Part shown: piece after piece, positions 1 to 6,332 of the stretch
Layout: the number at the start of each line of letters is the position of its first letter
Position numbering within the stretch: position 1 is the stretch's first letter
From: Planctomycetaceae bacterium
GTDB taxonomy: Bacteria > Planctomycetota > Planctomycetia > Pirellulales > Thermoguttaceae
Length of the DNA: 10,697 nucleotides
Assembly: GCA_031259095.1 (NCBI GenBank)
Contig: JAIRLW010000365.1
Location: 1 to 10,697, forward strand
Direction of reading: 5' to 3'
Made by a program: the position numbers and the translations under genes
The notes under the pieces: model-generated
Database searches by the model: none
Seen by the model: only the letters and a program-made list of their open reading frames with translations
Told to the model about the DNA's origin: nothing

Positions 1-90
1 TTTTGATTTCCGTTCGTCCACAGGGGCAAAGTCGGCTATCGCCTACTTGTATAAATTTATATGAATGGTAACATTTAAACTGATTTATTA

Positions 91-277
91 TTGGGAATCT
101 TTAAAAATATCATTTGCTAAAAGATTCTAATTAATTGATTATTTGTCCCATTAGTCCCTATCGTCCCTAAAGTCCCTGGTTGTAGGGACTTTAGGGACGA
201 TAGAGACTAATGGGATAAATGATGTTGATTTTTCATAAAACGTTGTGGTTAAAAAATGAATTTTTAGAGGTTTCCTA
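91..277 (+). repeat. MITE-like element, copy 1, with nonamer hairpin core
   Basis: Non-coding element with imperfect terminal inverted repeats. The left end reads TTGGGAATCTTTAAAAAT and the right end, reverse-complemented, reads TAGGAAACCTCTAAAAAT; both continue into a (A)TCATTT motif. The core is a near-perfect hairpin: arm 141-177 pairs with arm 184-220 across a 6-base loop (35 of 37 positions by eye). Each arm consists of four 9-bp units, GTCCCATTA, GTCCCTATC, GTCCCTAAA and GTCCCTGGT or their complements. A second copy in the opposite orientation lies at 2362-2556. No ORF inside looks like a protein, so it resembles a non-autonomous mobile element. Together with the flanks it fills most of the gene-free first 329 bases; in 1-90 I see nothing identifiable. 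Confidence 0.7.
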
Positions 278-329
278 TTATTGATCTTTTCACAATCGGC
301 AACAATTTTTTTCTTACTAAAAACAGATA

Positions 330-1124
330 ATGAAACGTTCACTCAACAATAGCAGGATTTTATTAACCGGCGCATCATCGGGAATTGGTGCGGCATTGGC
401 TTTTGAACTGGCGAAAGAGAATGCGAATTTGGTTCTTCTTGCCCGACGTGAAAATCGGTTACAAGAAGTTGTTGAACGGATACGAAATAAATTCGGTAAT
501 ACTCCGAAAATAATCACGGTTGTCGGTGATATTACCAATTCGGAAATTCGTCGGCTTGCCGTTCAAACGGTAACAGAACAATTAGGCGGTCTCGATATTT
601 TAATCAACAACGCCGGCGCTGGCGCAACCGCTTTGATCGAGGCAACAACAGGAGAAACACTGCGACGGATTTTTGAAGTTAATTTTTTTGCTCCGGTTGA
701 ATTAACACAACTGGCGTTGCCTTATCTCAAACTTGGCAATAAACCGATGGTGGTCAATTTGAGTTCCATTGTTGGTTTGCGCGGGGCGCCGCATTACGGA
801 GCGTATGGAGCGGCAAAGTTTGCGGTGAGCGGAATTTCCGAAACAATGCGTGCGGAGTTTTCACATGACGGTATTGATGTTCTTTTGGTTTGTCCCGGAA
901 CAACACAAACCGAGTTTTTCGATGTTCTTTATCAATCGAGCAGTGCGCCGAATATGCCGGTTCACCACGCGGTAACGTCAGAATATGTTGCGAATCGGAT
1001 TGTTTGGGCAATGAAAAAAGGGAAACATAAAATTATTCCCTATTTTCAGGCAGTTATTCTCGATTACCTCAACCGATTCGTCCCACAATTCACCGATTGG
1101 ATCATGACAAAATACGTTAAATAG
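330..1124 (+). CDS. Short-chain dehydrogenase/reductase (SDR), classical type
   Basis: NAD(P)-dependent oxidoreductase of the classical SDR family, 264 aa, the usual length for a single-domain SDR. Visible motifs: cofactor-binding TGASSGIG (13-20), a basic pair at R39-R40 after the second strand (suggesting NADP preference), VVGDIT with D67, the NNAG structural motif (93-96), N118 in EVNFF, and the catalytic set S146, Y159 and K163 (YGAAK), followed by PG at 189-190. The C-terminus (about 235-264) is hydrophobic and aromatic (IIPYFQAVILDYLNRF), as in SDRs that sit at or near membranes; this is an inference. The substrate cannot be read from sequence. The ATG at 330 lies just before the Rossmann motif; no clear Shine-Dalgarno precedes it. 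The gene stands alone, converging on the 1316-1897 gene. Confidence 0.93.
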   Translation: MKRSLNNSRILLTGASSGIGAALAFELAKENANLVLLARRENRLQEVVERIRNKFGNTPKIITVVGDITNSEIRRLAVQTVTEQLGGLDILINNAGAGATALIEATTGETLRRIFEVNFFAPVELTQLALPYLKLGNKPMVVNLSSIVGLRGAPHYGAYGAAKFAVSGISETMRAEFSHDGIDVLLVCPGTTQTEFFDVLYQSSSAPNMPVHHAVTSEYVANRIVWAMKKGKHKIIPYFQAVILDYLNRFVPQFTDWIMTKYVK

Positions 1125-1197
1125 TGGAGAGTGGAAAGTTGATAGTGGAGAGTGCCGCAAGCGGTTTACAATCTTTTTCGGTGAAATTCCGCTTGCG
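1121..1197. terminator. Direct repeat plus hairpin between convergent genes
   Basis: Immediately after the SDR stop, ATAGTGGAGAGTG occurs twice (1121-1133 and 1142-1154), 21 bp apart. A hairpin follows: CGCAAGCGG (1156-1164) pairs with CCGCTTGCG (1189-1197) around a ~24-base loop containing CTTTTT. Its position between convergent genes fits a transcription terminator, but no T-run follows the stem closely on the plus strand. It could equally be a dispersed repeat. Confidence 0.35.
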
Positions 1198-1203
1198 CTA
1201 ATA

Positions 1204-1275
1204 TTGTCCCAAAATTCTTGTCCCAATTGTTCTATTAGTCGCTATTGTCTCATTTGTCCCTTCGTCTCTTAGCCC
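1204..1275. repeat. Degenerate 9-bp GTCCCTnnn repeat tract
   Basis: A run of imperfect nonamers in phase: GTCCCAATT, GTTCTATTA, GTCGCTATT, GTCTCATTT, GTCCCTTCG. This is the same unit that builds the hairpin arms of the MITE-like elements at 91-277 and 2362-2556, but here it occurs in one orientation and without terminal repeats. It lies in the intergenic space between convergent genes. Confidence 0.55.
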
Positions 1276-1315
1276 TAATTTTCTGTGATTAAAATAGCGT
1301 TACAGCAGGAACTAT

Positions 1316-1897
1316 CTATCTTTTTTTTCTCTCAATAGCATGTTGGAGAGCCATTGCCGCATTCCTTGAGTCTTTATTGAAAATTTTCGCTTCGATAAAT
1401 TTATAGACGCAAGACATCACTTCAAGACTATCTTCTTGGAACTGGATTGTATTTTCATTTGCGGTGGATTGATTATGTTCAAGAACGTATGGCATGGTAA
1501 ACCGAAGAGAGTTTGCACTAAAATGGATAGAAACGATTTTAGAAAAGTATATCGTTCTGACACTTTTCAAACTGTGTAAGTTGTGTGATACAAAATTTAC
1601 ACAGCCGCTTTGTCCTATGATTATCTTATTTTCATCGATTGTTAACTTTATCTTTCCTTCTACCGTATTCAGATCAAAGATCATAGGAAACGTAACCTCT
1701 GAATCAGATTCGAGAGGAACAATATTACGATGTTGTTCCTCATCAGAAACAATGGTGTGAACTTTAGAAGCGGGGATTTTTTGACCGTTAACATCAATCA
1801 TGGTTTCCGGTAAAATGTCGCCGCGAACCGCCATTTCGAAAATTTGTTTTTTTGTTACGTTCTGCCATGAACCATTGATTTCGATTTGAATTGACAT
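1316..1897 (-). CDS. GYF_2-like / PH-like (DUF4429-type) two-domain protein, function unknown
   Basis: 193 aa, no signal peptide or membrane segment, so probably cytoplasmic. Residues 1-50 resemble the GYF_2/DUF4339-type adaptor module common in planctomycetes: W11, then VTKKQIFEMAVRGDILPET, then VNGQKIPASKV. Residues about 80-172 resemble the small bacterial PH-like domain (DUF4429/SHOCT-associated): LTIDENKIII, a TIYFSKIVSIHF strand pair, the diagnostic ENTIQF at 148-153, and a final helix ending FIEAKIF. The tail (175-193) is helical and basic (IERKKR). Family names are from memory of the patterns, not a search. The ATG at 1897 has no clear SD. The gene is transcribed toward the SDR and lies between the two inverted MITE-like copies. 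A role in protein-protein or membrane association is plausible; no catalytic residues are visible. Confidence 0.72.
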   Translation of the reverse strand: MSIQIEINGSWQNVTKKQIFEMAVRGDILPETMIDVNGQKIPASKVHTIVSDEEQHRNIVPLESDSEVTFPMIFDLNTVEGKIKLTIDENKIIIGQSGCVNFVSHNLHSLKSVRTIYFSKIVSIHFSANSLRFTMPYVLEHNQSTANENTIQFQEDSLEVMSCVYKFIEAKIFNKDSRNAAMALQHAIERKKR

Positions 1898-1980
1898 GGG
1901 ACTAATGAGATTGGAGTGAGATTGGAGATTGGTTAAATATCTTGCAATTCAGACGCAGAATCTGACAGACGTTCAAAGCG

Positions 1981-2115
1981 CAAAAAGAAAGAGTGCCAAA
2001 TTCCGCTATTGCAATTGACACTCGTACCACGGAGTTCGCACAACAACACCGGTTGGCACTCCCAATAAAGGGAGCGTCCTTCGATGTTGCTTATGCGACA
2101 AGAATCTTTCGATTC
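1981..2115 (-). ncRNA. Candidate structured RNA or hairpin-rich repeat
   Basis: Read on the minus strand, the segment begins with a perfect hairpin GAATC-GAAA-GATTC (2115-2102, GNRA-type loop). A CTCCC/GGGAG hairpin (2074-2059, 6-base loop) follows. Next comes a long-range 9-bp stem, GAGTGCCAA (2061-2053) with TTGGCACTC (1999-1991), followed directly by TTTCTTTTTG. The second and third stems share bases 2059-2061, so they are mutually exclusive, as in attenuators. The stem followed by a U-rich tail resembles an intrinsic terminator. A 66-residue frame covers it but would need a TTG start and resembles nothing I know. It could instead be a decayed mobile element. Confidence 0.28.
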
Positions 2116-2133
2116 AAGATGGTACTTTGTCAA

Positions 2134-2361
2134 TTAGCAACTAAACGCTAACGCATTTATCTGATTGTTAAAACAAAAACATTTACTTTTATTTCGATAC
2201 GCAATTTCTTTGAGTTAATGAGTTAAAAATTTCTGATTATTTCGGAATTTTTTGGGTAGCAACCTTTCGCCAACGCGATGATGGGTGAAAACCCAATGTC
2301 GGTTATTCTACTACATCCGTTTCGGAAAACAATAGGGGGATATTTAAGAAATAAAAACAAT
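2134..2361. other. Intergenic, AT-rich, no gene seen
   Basis: No convincing reading frame. It includes the segment 2254-2300 (GGGTAGCAACC ... GGGTGAAAACCC), which resembles short dispersed repeat fragments and has a local GGGT/ACCC pairing. No promoter could be assigned with confidence. Confidence 0.4.
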
Positions 2362-2556
2362 TGAGCATCTCTAAAAATTCGTTTTTTAACCACAACGTTT
2401 TATGAAAAATCAACATCATTTATCCCTAATGTCCCCTATCGTCCCAAAAGTCCCTAGAAGAAGGGACTGTAGGGACGATAGGGACTAATGGGACAAATAA
2501 TCGATTCAGTAAAATTTAAAAATCTTTGGGCAAATGATATTTTTAGAGATTCCCAA
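2362..2556 (-). repeat. MITE-like element, copy 2 (inverted relative to copy 1)
   Basis: On the minus strand it aligns along its length with 91-277, including the shared flank of the hairpin (the stretch AAATGATGTTGATTTTTCAT and the CAAAACGTTGTGG-type segment after it). Terminal inverted repeats are better preserved here: left TTGAGCATCTCTAAAAATTC, right (reverse-complemented) TTGGGAATCTCTAAAAATATC. The hairpin arms are 2418-2455 and 2462-2498 with loop AGAAGA, again made of GTCCCnnnn nonamers. Differences lie mainly inside the nonamers and in the stretch at about 2500-2525, as expected for an old pair of copies. Confidence 0.7.
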
Positions 2557-2902
2557 TTACCTCCCAATTCCGGTTGTACAACTTTTACCTGTTGTCCGTA
2601 AAGGTTGGATATTCCGCAAAACAAGGGTATTATCGAATCACTGCTTTTTTGAATATTCCTGAATTGCAAATGCCGAAAATTTTCTGAAAGGGATGTCCTT
2701 GCGGGGCAAAGGAAAATACAAAAATGATCATTTGGAACCGTTCAAAGTGTACTTAATACACAATACTCATTAACATTTGACAATTCGGTAATGGAACAGG
2801 GAACTCCCTGAATACCCAGAAAAATAATTACTGAAATTCCGCGTTTTCCGTGATTTCCATGTTCAAAACATTAAAAACTAGAGTAACCTAATAAAGCATC
2901 CC
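2557..2902. other. Intergenic, one small perfect dyad
   Basis: About 345 bases without a credible gene. It contains a perfect dyad CAGGGA-AC-TCCCTG at 2799-2812, a possible operator about 90 bases before the export gene, and a TTGACA at 2779-2784 without a matching -10 box at normal spacing. The direct repeat CTCCCAATT / TTCCCAATTA near 2551-2569 adjoins the MITE end. Otherwise I see nothing. Confidence 0.35.
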
Positions 2903-4054
2903 ATGTTAATCCCAACACAAAATATTGAGGTAAAAACCGGTTATCCCGAAAAAAAGAAATATGATGTGTTCTTTTTGATGAGATTGTGCCAACTGGTTTT
3001 TCTATGTTTCCTTGCCGGTTGCGTTTCACAAACGGCTTTTTTTGACCCAAAACCCGCTGGAACTCCTTCGTTCCGCGATATTCCCAAAGAAACCGCAAAA
3101 TCGTCATTACCACAATATTTTTTGGAATCGCCGGATTTAATCACCGTCGAAGCAGTTCATCTGGTTCCAAAATCACCTTATGTGTTACGTGTTTTTGACT
3201 GGATTGCTCTTGACGTGATCGGTACACCGGTGGAAGAACCAATTATCGGCAGTTTCTCCGTAGAACCGGGTGGAACGATTCAACTCGGCGGCGCTTACGG
3301 TTCGGTTCGGGTCGAAGGACTTTCGCTCGAAGAAGTTGAACAAGCCGTCGCACGACATCTTATCAACTCCCCAGAAAATCCGCTGGGACGACTCAGTTCC
3401 AATACGATTGTTTCGGCAAAACTAATCAAAATGTCCGATGTCCAACAAATCGCCAATACCCATCTCATCGGACCAGACGGCTATATTACACTCGGTTCGT
3501 ATGGTCGGGTTTATGTTAACGGTTTGACCGTTGATGAATGTCGGGAGGCAATCGAATTGCATCTCTCAAAGGCTCTGGAACATCCACAGATTGCGGTCGA
3601 TATTTTTTCCTACAACAGCAAAGAATATTATGTCATCTTTCAATCGGCAGCAATGGGCGAACAAGTTTTTACCTTTCCTTACACCGGTAATGAAACGGTT
3701 CTAAAAGCAATCGCAAACACAAACGGTTTGGCGCCGAATTCGTCAAAACGAATCTGGGTCGCCAGACCTGTTGGAAATACGCATAAACCGGTGATTTTAC
3801 CAGTCGATTGGGTCGCCGTTACCGCTTATGGAATGCCGCAAACAAATTATCAATTATTACCGGGTGATCGCGTGTTTGTGGTCGAAAGCCGCTGGGTTGC
3901 CGCAGACGGAATGCTTGCTCGTGTCATCGCTCCGTTTGAACGGATTATGGGCTTCTCACTACTTGGTGCTACCACCGCAACCCGATTCTACGGCAAAGTC
4001 CTCATGGGAGGTGGAGAACGTACCGGATATGGCGGAGGATATTATGGTTATTGA
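2903..4054 (+). CDS. Polysaccharide export lipoprotein, Wza/SLBB family
   Basis: Probable outer-membrane polysaccharide export protein, 383 aa from this start. The lipobox FLAGC ends at C40, so it is likely a lipoprotein. The ATG encoding M26 (base 2978) would give a shorter, typical 14-residue signal (MRLCQLVFLCFLAGC) and may be the true start; neither start has a clear SD. Residues about 94-152 match the Poly_export domain (LRVFDWIALDV ... GTIQLGGAYGSVRVEGLSLEEVEQAV). A related block recurs at 188-235 (GPDGYITLGSYGRVYVNGLT). An SLBB-like part follows (about 242-327), ending in QLLPGDRVFVVE. Residues 337-365 form the C-terminal hydrophobic segment (MLARVIAPFERIMGFSLLG), then a Gly/Tyr-rich tail (GYGGGYYGY). 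Its body is paralogous to the gene at 4573-5772. No glycosyltransferase or Wzc neighbour is present, so the polymer is unknown. Confidence 0.85.
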   Translation: MLIPTQNIEVKTGYPEKKKYDVFFLMRLCQLVFLCFLAGCVSQTAFFDPKPAGTPSFRDIPKETAKSSLPQYFLESPDLITVEAVHLVPKSPYVLRVFDWIALDVIGTPVEEPIIGSFSVEPGGTIQLGGAYGSVRVEGLSLEEVEQAVARHLINSPENPLGRLSSNTIVSAKLIKMSDVQQIANTHLIGPDGYITLGSYGRVYVNGLTVDECREAIELHLSKALEHPQIAVDIFSYNSKEYYVIFQSAAMGEQVFTFPYTGNETVLKAIANTNGLAPNSSKRIWVARPVGNTHKPVILPVDWVAVTAYGMPQTNYQLLPGDRVFVVESRWVAADGMLARVIAPFERIMGFSLLGATTATRFYGKVLMGGGERTGYGGGYYGY

Positions 4055-4084
4055 TCAATTGATCTATTGATCTATTGATCAATA
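4052..4084. repeat. Octamer array with four GATC sites at 8-bp spacing
   Basis: Starting on the stop codon of the export gene, TGATC(A/T)AT-type octamers repeat with GATC at 4053, 4061, 4069 and 4077, exactly 8 bp apart. The tract is near-palindromic (TATTGATCAAT ... ATTGATCAATAG) and could fold as a terminator-like hairpin, though no T-run follows. It abuts the truncated transposase-like gene. Confidence 0.6.
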
Positions 4085-4110
4085 GTTTGTGATTCGTGGT
4101 TTGTGGTTGA

Positions 4111-4461
4111 CGACATCAATGGTTGCGCGGATTACGTAAATTATTGGAATTTTATGAAGGTTGCGAATCTGATCCCGAAAATATGTTGACTGAAGACGGT
4201 AAATATCCGTATGTAGTCATGGTCGTGCTTTATCATGGAGAAACTCCATGGGAGGAGTTGCTACAAATCGAAGATATGGTATCATTACCGAGTGGTGTTG
4301 ATCGTCATTTTTTATCGGTTCCAACGATTTTGATTGAGGTCTCCCAAATTCCGCATGAAGAATTAAAGGGACCACCGGCATTGGTCGCTCTTTTGGACTC
4401 GTTACAATCAGCATCGTCGGAAACGTTACCGGAAAATTTTGAACGTGAACTTGTGTATTGA
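4111..4461 (+). pseudogene. 5'-truncated Rpn/YhgA-like PD-(D/E)XK transposase-family remnant
   Basis: The open frame runs from the codon after a stop at 4108-4110 to a TGA at 4459-4461 and reads RHQWLRGLRKLLEFYE..., then YPYVVMVVLYHGETPW (about residues 32-47) and FLSVPTILIEVSQIPHEELKG, followed by a PALVALLDSL helix. This is the middle-to-C-terminal part of the recombination-promoting nuclease (Rpn, PDDEXK transposase) family, which normally has ~300 residues with the catalytic D, E-x-K core upstream. That core is missing. The first possible initiator is a TTG at 4123 with no SD, and similarity seems to run right up to the upstream stop. I therefore read it as a fragment rather than a working gene. 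It lies between two paralogous export genes, next to the GATC octamer array. Confidence 0.65.
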
Positions 4462-4472
4462 CGATAGACTTT

Positions 4473-4572
4473 ATTGATTTTCGTTTGCAAAATATTTTGA
4501 CAAACTCAATTACTGAATTTTAAATTGTAAAGAATATTGTATAAAATTGTAACTCAATTAAGAAGGTATGGT
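4473..4572 (+). promoter_or_regulatory. Duplicated upstream region with promoter-like boxes and RBS
   Basis: This region matches the one before the gene at 5901, starting at ATTGATTTTCGTTTGCAAAA (compare 5774-5793) and ending in the conserved run TATAAAATTGTAACTCAATT. A TATAAA box (4540-4545) lies 33 bases before the ATG, as in the second copy (32 bases). A TTGACA (4497-4502) lies 17 bases before TTAAAT (4520-4525), an alternative promoter not conserved in the other copy. The RBS AAGAAGGT (4560-4567) is 5 bases before the ATG at 4573 and decides that start over the in-frame TTG at 4537. Confidence 0.5.
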
Positions 4573-5772
4573 ATGTTGAAAAAAATATTGGACTCAACAT
4601 TTATTTTGTTGTGCGTTGCCGTTTGGGTTTTGGCGTATTCGGGAAACGTTTACGGTCAATCCTCTCCGACGTTAAGTCCTTGGTTATCGTTATTCAATAA
4701 TAATCGGGGCGAAGTTTTGGATAATTGCAACAAATTTACGAAACCGAAACAGGAGATGCTTCGGACGTTACAGGATCGGAGTAATCAACTTGTTCCTGAA
4801 CCGGCAGAAACATCTTCATTCCGCGATATTCCCAAAGAAACCGCGAAATCGTTATCACCAGACTATCTTTTGGAATCGCCGGACATAATCACGGTTGAAT
4901 CTGTTTATTTGGTTCCGAAATTGCCTTATGTGTTACGTGCTTTTGATGTGATTGCGCTTGATGTGACCGGTACTTCAGGAGGGACACTGATTATTGGCAC
5001 TTTCTTCGTAGAACCGGACGGAACGATTCAACTTGGTGAAGTTTATGGTTCGGTTCAGGTCAAAGGACTTTCGCTGGCGGAAGTCGAACAAGCCGTCTCA
5101 CAACATTTGAGCCGGAATACTGAAACTGAAACTAAAAACACAACAGAAAACACATCAGGACAGTCTGGTCTCAATACCGTTGTTTCGGCAAAATTGGTTC
5201 GAATAGCCGATGTTCACCAAATCGCCAATAGTCATTTAATCGGTCCAGACGGATATATTACACTTGGTTCTTATGGACGGGTTTATGTCAACGGTTTGAC
5301 GATTGATGAATGTCGGAAGGCAATTGAAGTTCATCTTTCAAAGGCTTTTGAACATCCGCAGGTTACGGTTGATGTTTATTCCTACAACAGCAAGGAATAT
5401 TACGTCGTTTTTCAATCAGCAATGGGCAAACAAGTTATCATTTTTCCTTACACCGGTAACGAAACAGTTTTAACAGCGATCAGTAACATAAATGGTTTGC
5501 GTCCTAATTTATCGAAACGAATCTGGGTTACCCGACAGGTTGAAAACTCGCAGAAACCAAAGATTTTACCGGTTGATTGGGTTGCTGTTACCGCTTACGG
5601 GATGCCGCAGACGAATTACCAATTGTTACCGGGAGATCGTGTGTATCTTACAGATGAAATGTTAGCCCGTACATCACGTGTGAATAAGGACACGACTGTC
5701 CGCCACCGCCGCCCGATTTTATGGAAAAGTAAAAGTAAAACTAAAAGTCTTGATCGGCAATGGATGAAATAA
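4573..5772 (+). CDS. Chimeric Wza/SLBB-family protein with a secreted-protein N-terminus
   Basis: 399 aa. Residues 1-73 (MLKKILDSTFILLCVAVWVL..., signal peptide with likely cleavage after VYG at 28) are nearly identical to the start of the 5901-6332 protein. From about residue 76 (PEPAETSSFRDIPKETAKS) onward it matches the 2903-4054 export protein: Poly_export domain (about 121-180), the second GPDGYITLGSYGRVYVNGLT block (224-243) and the SLBB-like region ending QLLPGDRVYL (350-359). Differences: the lipobox is replaced by a cleavable signal; a Thr/Glu/Asn linker is inserted at 182-198 (TETETKNTTENTSGQ); and the C-terminal hydrophobic segment is lost, replaced by a basic tail with a KSKSKTKS repeat (386-392). 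It may be a soluble periplasmic variant or a decaying paralog, but the frame is intact over 399 codons. Confidence 0.85.
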   Translation: MLKKILDSTFILLCVAVWVLAYSGNVYGQSSPTLSPWLSLFNNNRGEVLDNCNKFTKPKQEMLRTLQDRSNQLVPEPAETSSFRDIPKETAKSLSPDYLLESPDIITVESVYLVPKLPYVLRAFDVIALDVTGTSGGTLIIGTFFVEPDGTIQLGEVYGSVQVKGLSLAEVEQAVSQHLSRNTETETKNTTENTSGQSGLNTVVSAKLVRIADVHQIANSHLIGPDGYITLGSYGRVYVNGLTIDECRKAIEVHLSKAFEHPQVTVDVYSYNSKEYYVVFQSAMGKQVIIFPYTGNETVLTAISNINGLRPNLSKRIWVTRQVENSQKPKILPVDWVAVTAYGMPQTNYQLLPGDRVYLTDEMLARTSRVNKDTTVRHRRPILWKSKSKTKSLDRQWMK

Positions 5773-5773
5773 T

Positions 5774-5900
5774 ATTGATTTTCGTTTGTAAAACGTTTTT
5801 GAAACATTTCGACCAATTCAATCGCTCAATTCTAAAAAGTGATTTGAATAATGAAAAGTATAGTATAGTATAAAACTGTAACTTATTAAGGAGGTGTGGT
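5774..5900 (+). promoter_or_regulatory. Upstream region with TATAAA box and strong SD
   Basis: Second copy of the duplicated leader. ATTGATTTTCGTTTGTAAAA (5774-5793) matches 4473-4492. TATAAA (5869-5874), within a TATAGTATAGTATAAAAC run, is the best -10 candidate; TTGAAT (5844-5849) lies 19 bases upstream, a poor spacing. The Shine-Dalgarno AAGGAGGT (5888-5895) ends 5 bases before the ATG at 5901 and is the strongest RBS in the window. Confidence 0.5.
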
Positions 5901-6332
5901 ATGTTGAAAAAAATATTGAACTCAACATTTATTTTGTTGAGTGTTGCCGTTTGGGTTTTGACGTATTCTGGAAACGTTTACGGTCAGTCGTCACCGGCGT
6001 TAAGTCCTTGGTTATCGTTATTCAATAATAATCGGGGCGGTGTTCTGGACAATTACAACGAATTTGTGAAACCGAAACAGGATATGCTTCGGGCGTTACA
6101 GGATCAGGGGAATCAACTCCGTCAGCAAGGAATCCGGCAACAAACTATGCAGGGTTCCATGAACCAACTTTTGAACGATGGTTCTACTGACCGTATTTTA
6201 GCCGAACCGCGTCAAACCAAGAGTATTGGCGGCATGAACGGTGCAGGGTTCCGGCAATATCTGCACTATTATCAGGGTGGAGTTCAGCAAGGCGGAGTTC
6301 CGAATTTCAGCCAACCGGGGCGGCGGCGGTGA
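5901..6332 (+). CDS. Small secreted planctomycete-type protein of unknown function
   Basis: 143 aa with a clear Sec signal peptide: MLKK n-region, hydrophobic 9-21, likely cleavage after VYG (28) before QSSPALSP. The mature part has LSPWLSLFNNN (34-44), LDNYNEFVKPKQDMLRALQDQ (49-69), a Gln-rich probably helical stretch (NQLRQQGIRQQTMQGSMNQL, 71-90), then GGMNGAGFRQYLHYYQGG (110-127) and a Gly/Pro tail ending RRR. The ordering LSPxLxLF ... LDNY ... P-Q ... G-F-x-Y-x-HYY is one I associate with small exported planctomycete proteins; no function is established to my knowledge. The SD is strong. Its last four bases (GTGA) overlap the flavoprotein start. Its 5' end and leader were copied into the upstream chimeric gene. 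Confidence 0.8.
   Translation: MLKKILNSTFILLSVAVWVLTYSGNVYGQSSPALSPWLSLFNNNRGGVLDNYNEFVKPKQDMLRALQDQGNQLRQQGIRQQTMQGSMNQLLNDGSTDRILAEPRQTKSIGGMNGAGFRQYLHYYQGGVQQGGVPNFSQPGRRR

Noticed and set aside
1..62. Tail of a gene entering from the left edge
   Set aside because: Short frames are open on the plus strand, but too little sequence remains to recognise a protein; left unannotated.
1933..2133. A 66-residue minus-strand reading frame
   Set aside because: It needs a TTG start, has no RBS and no recognisable motif, and overlaps hairpins that explain the segment better as RNA or repeat.
4537..4572. TTG start adding 12 residues to the chimeric gene
   Set aside because: The paralogous leader at 5901 and the AAGAAGGT RBS place the start at ATG 4573.
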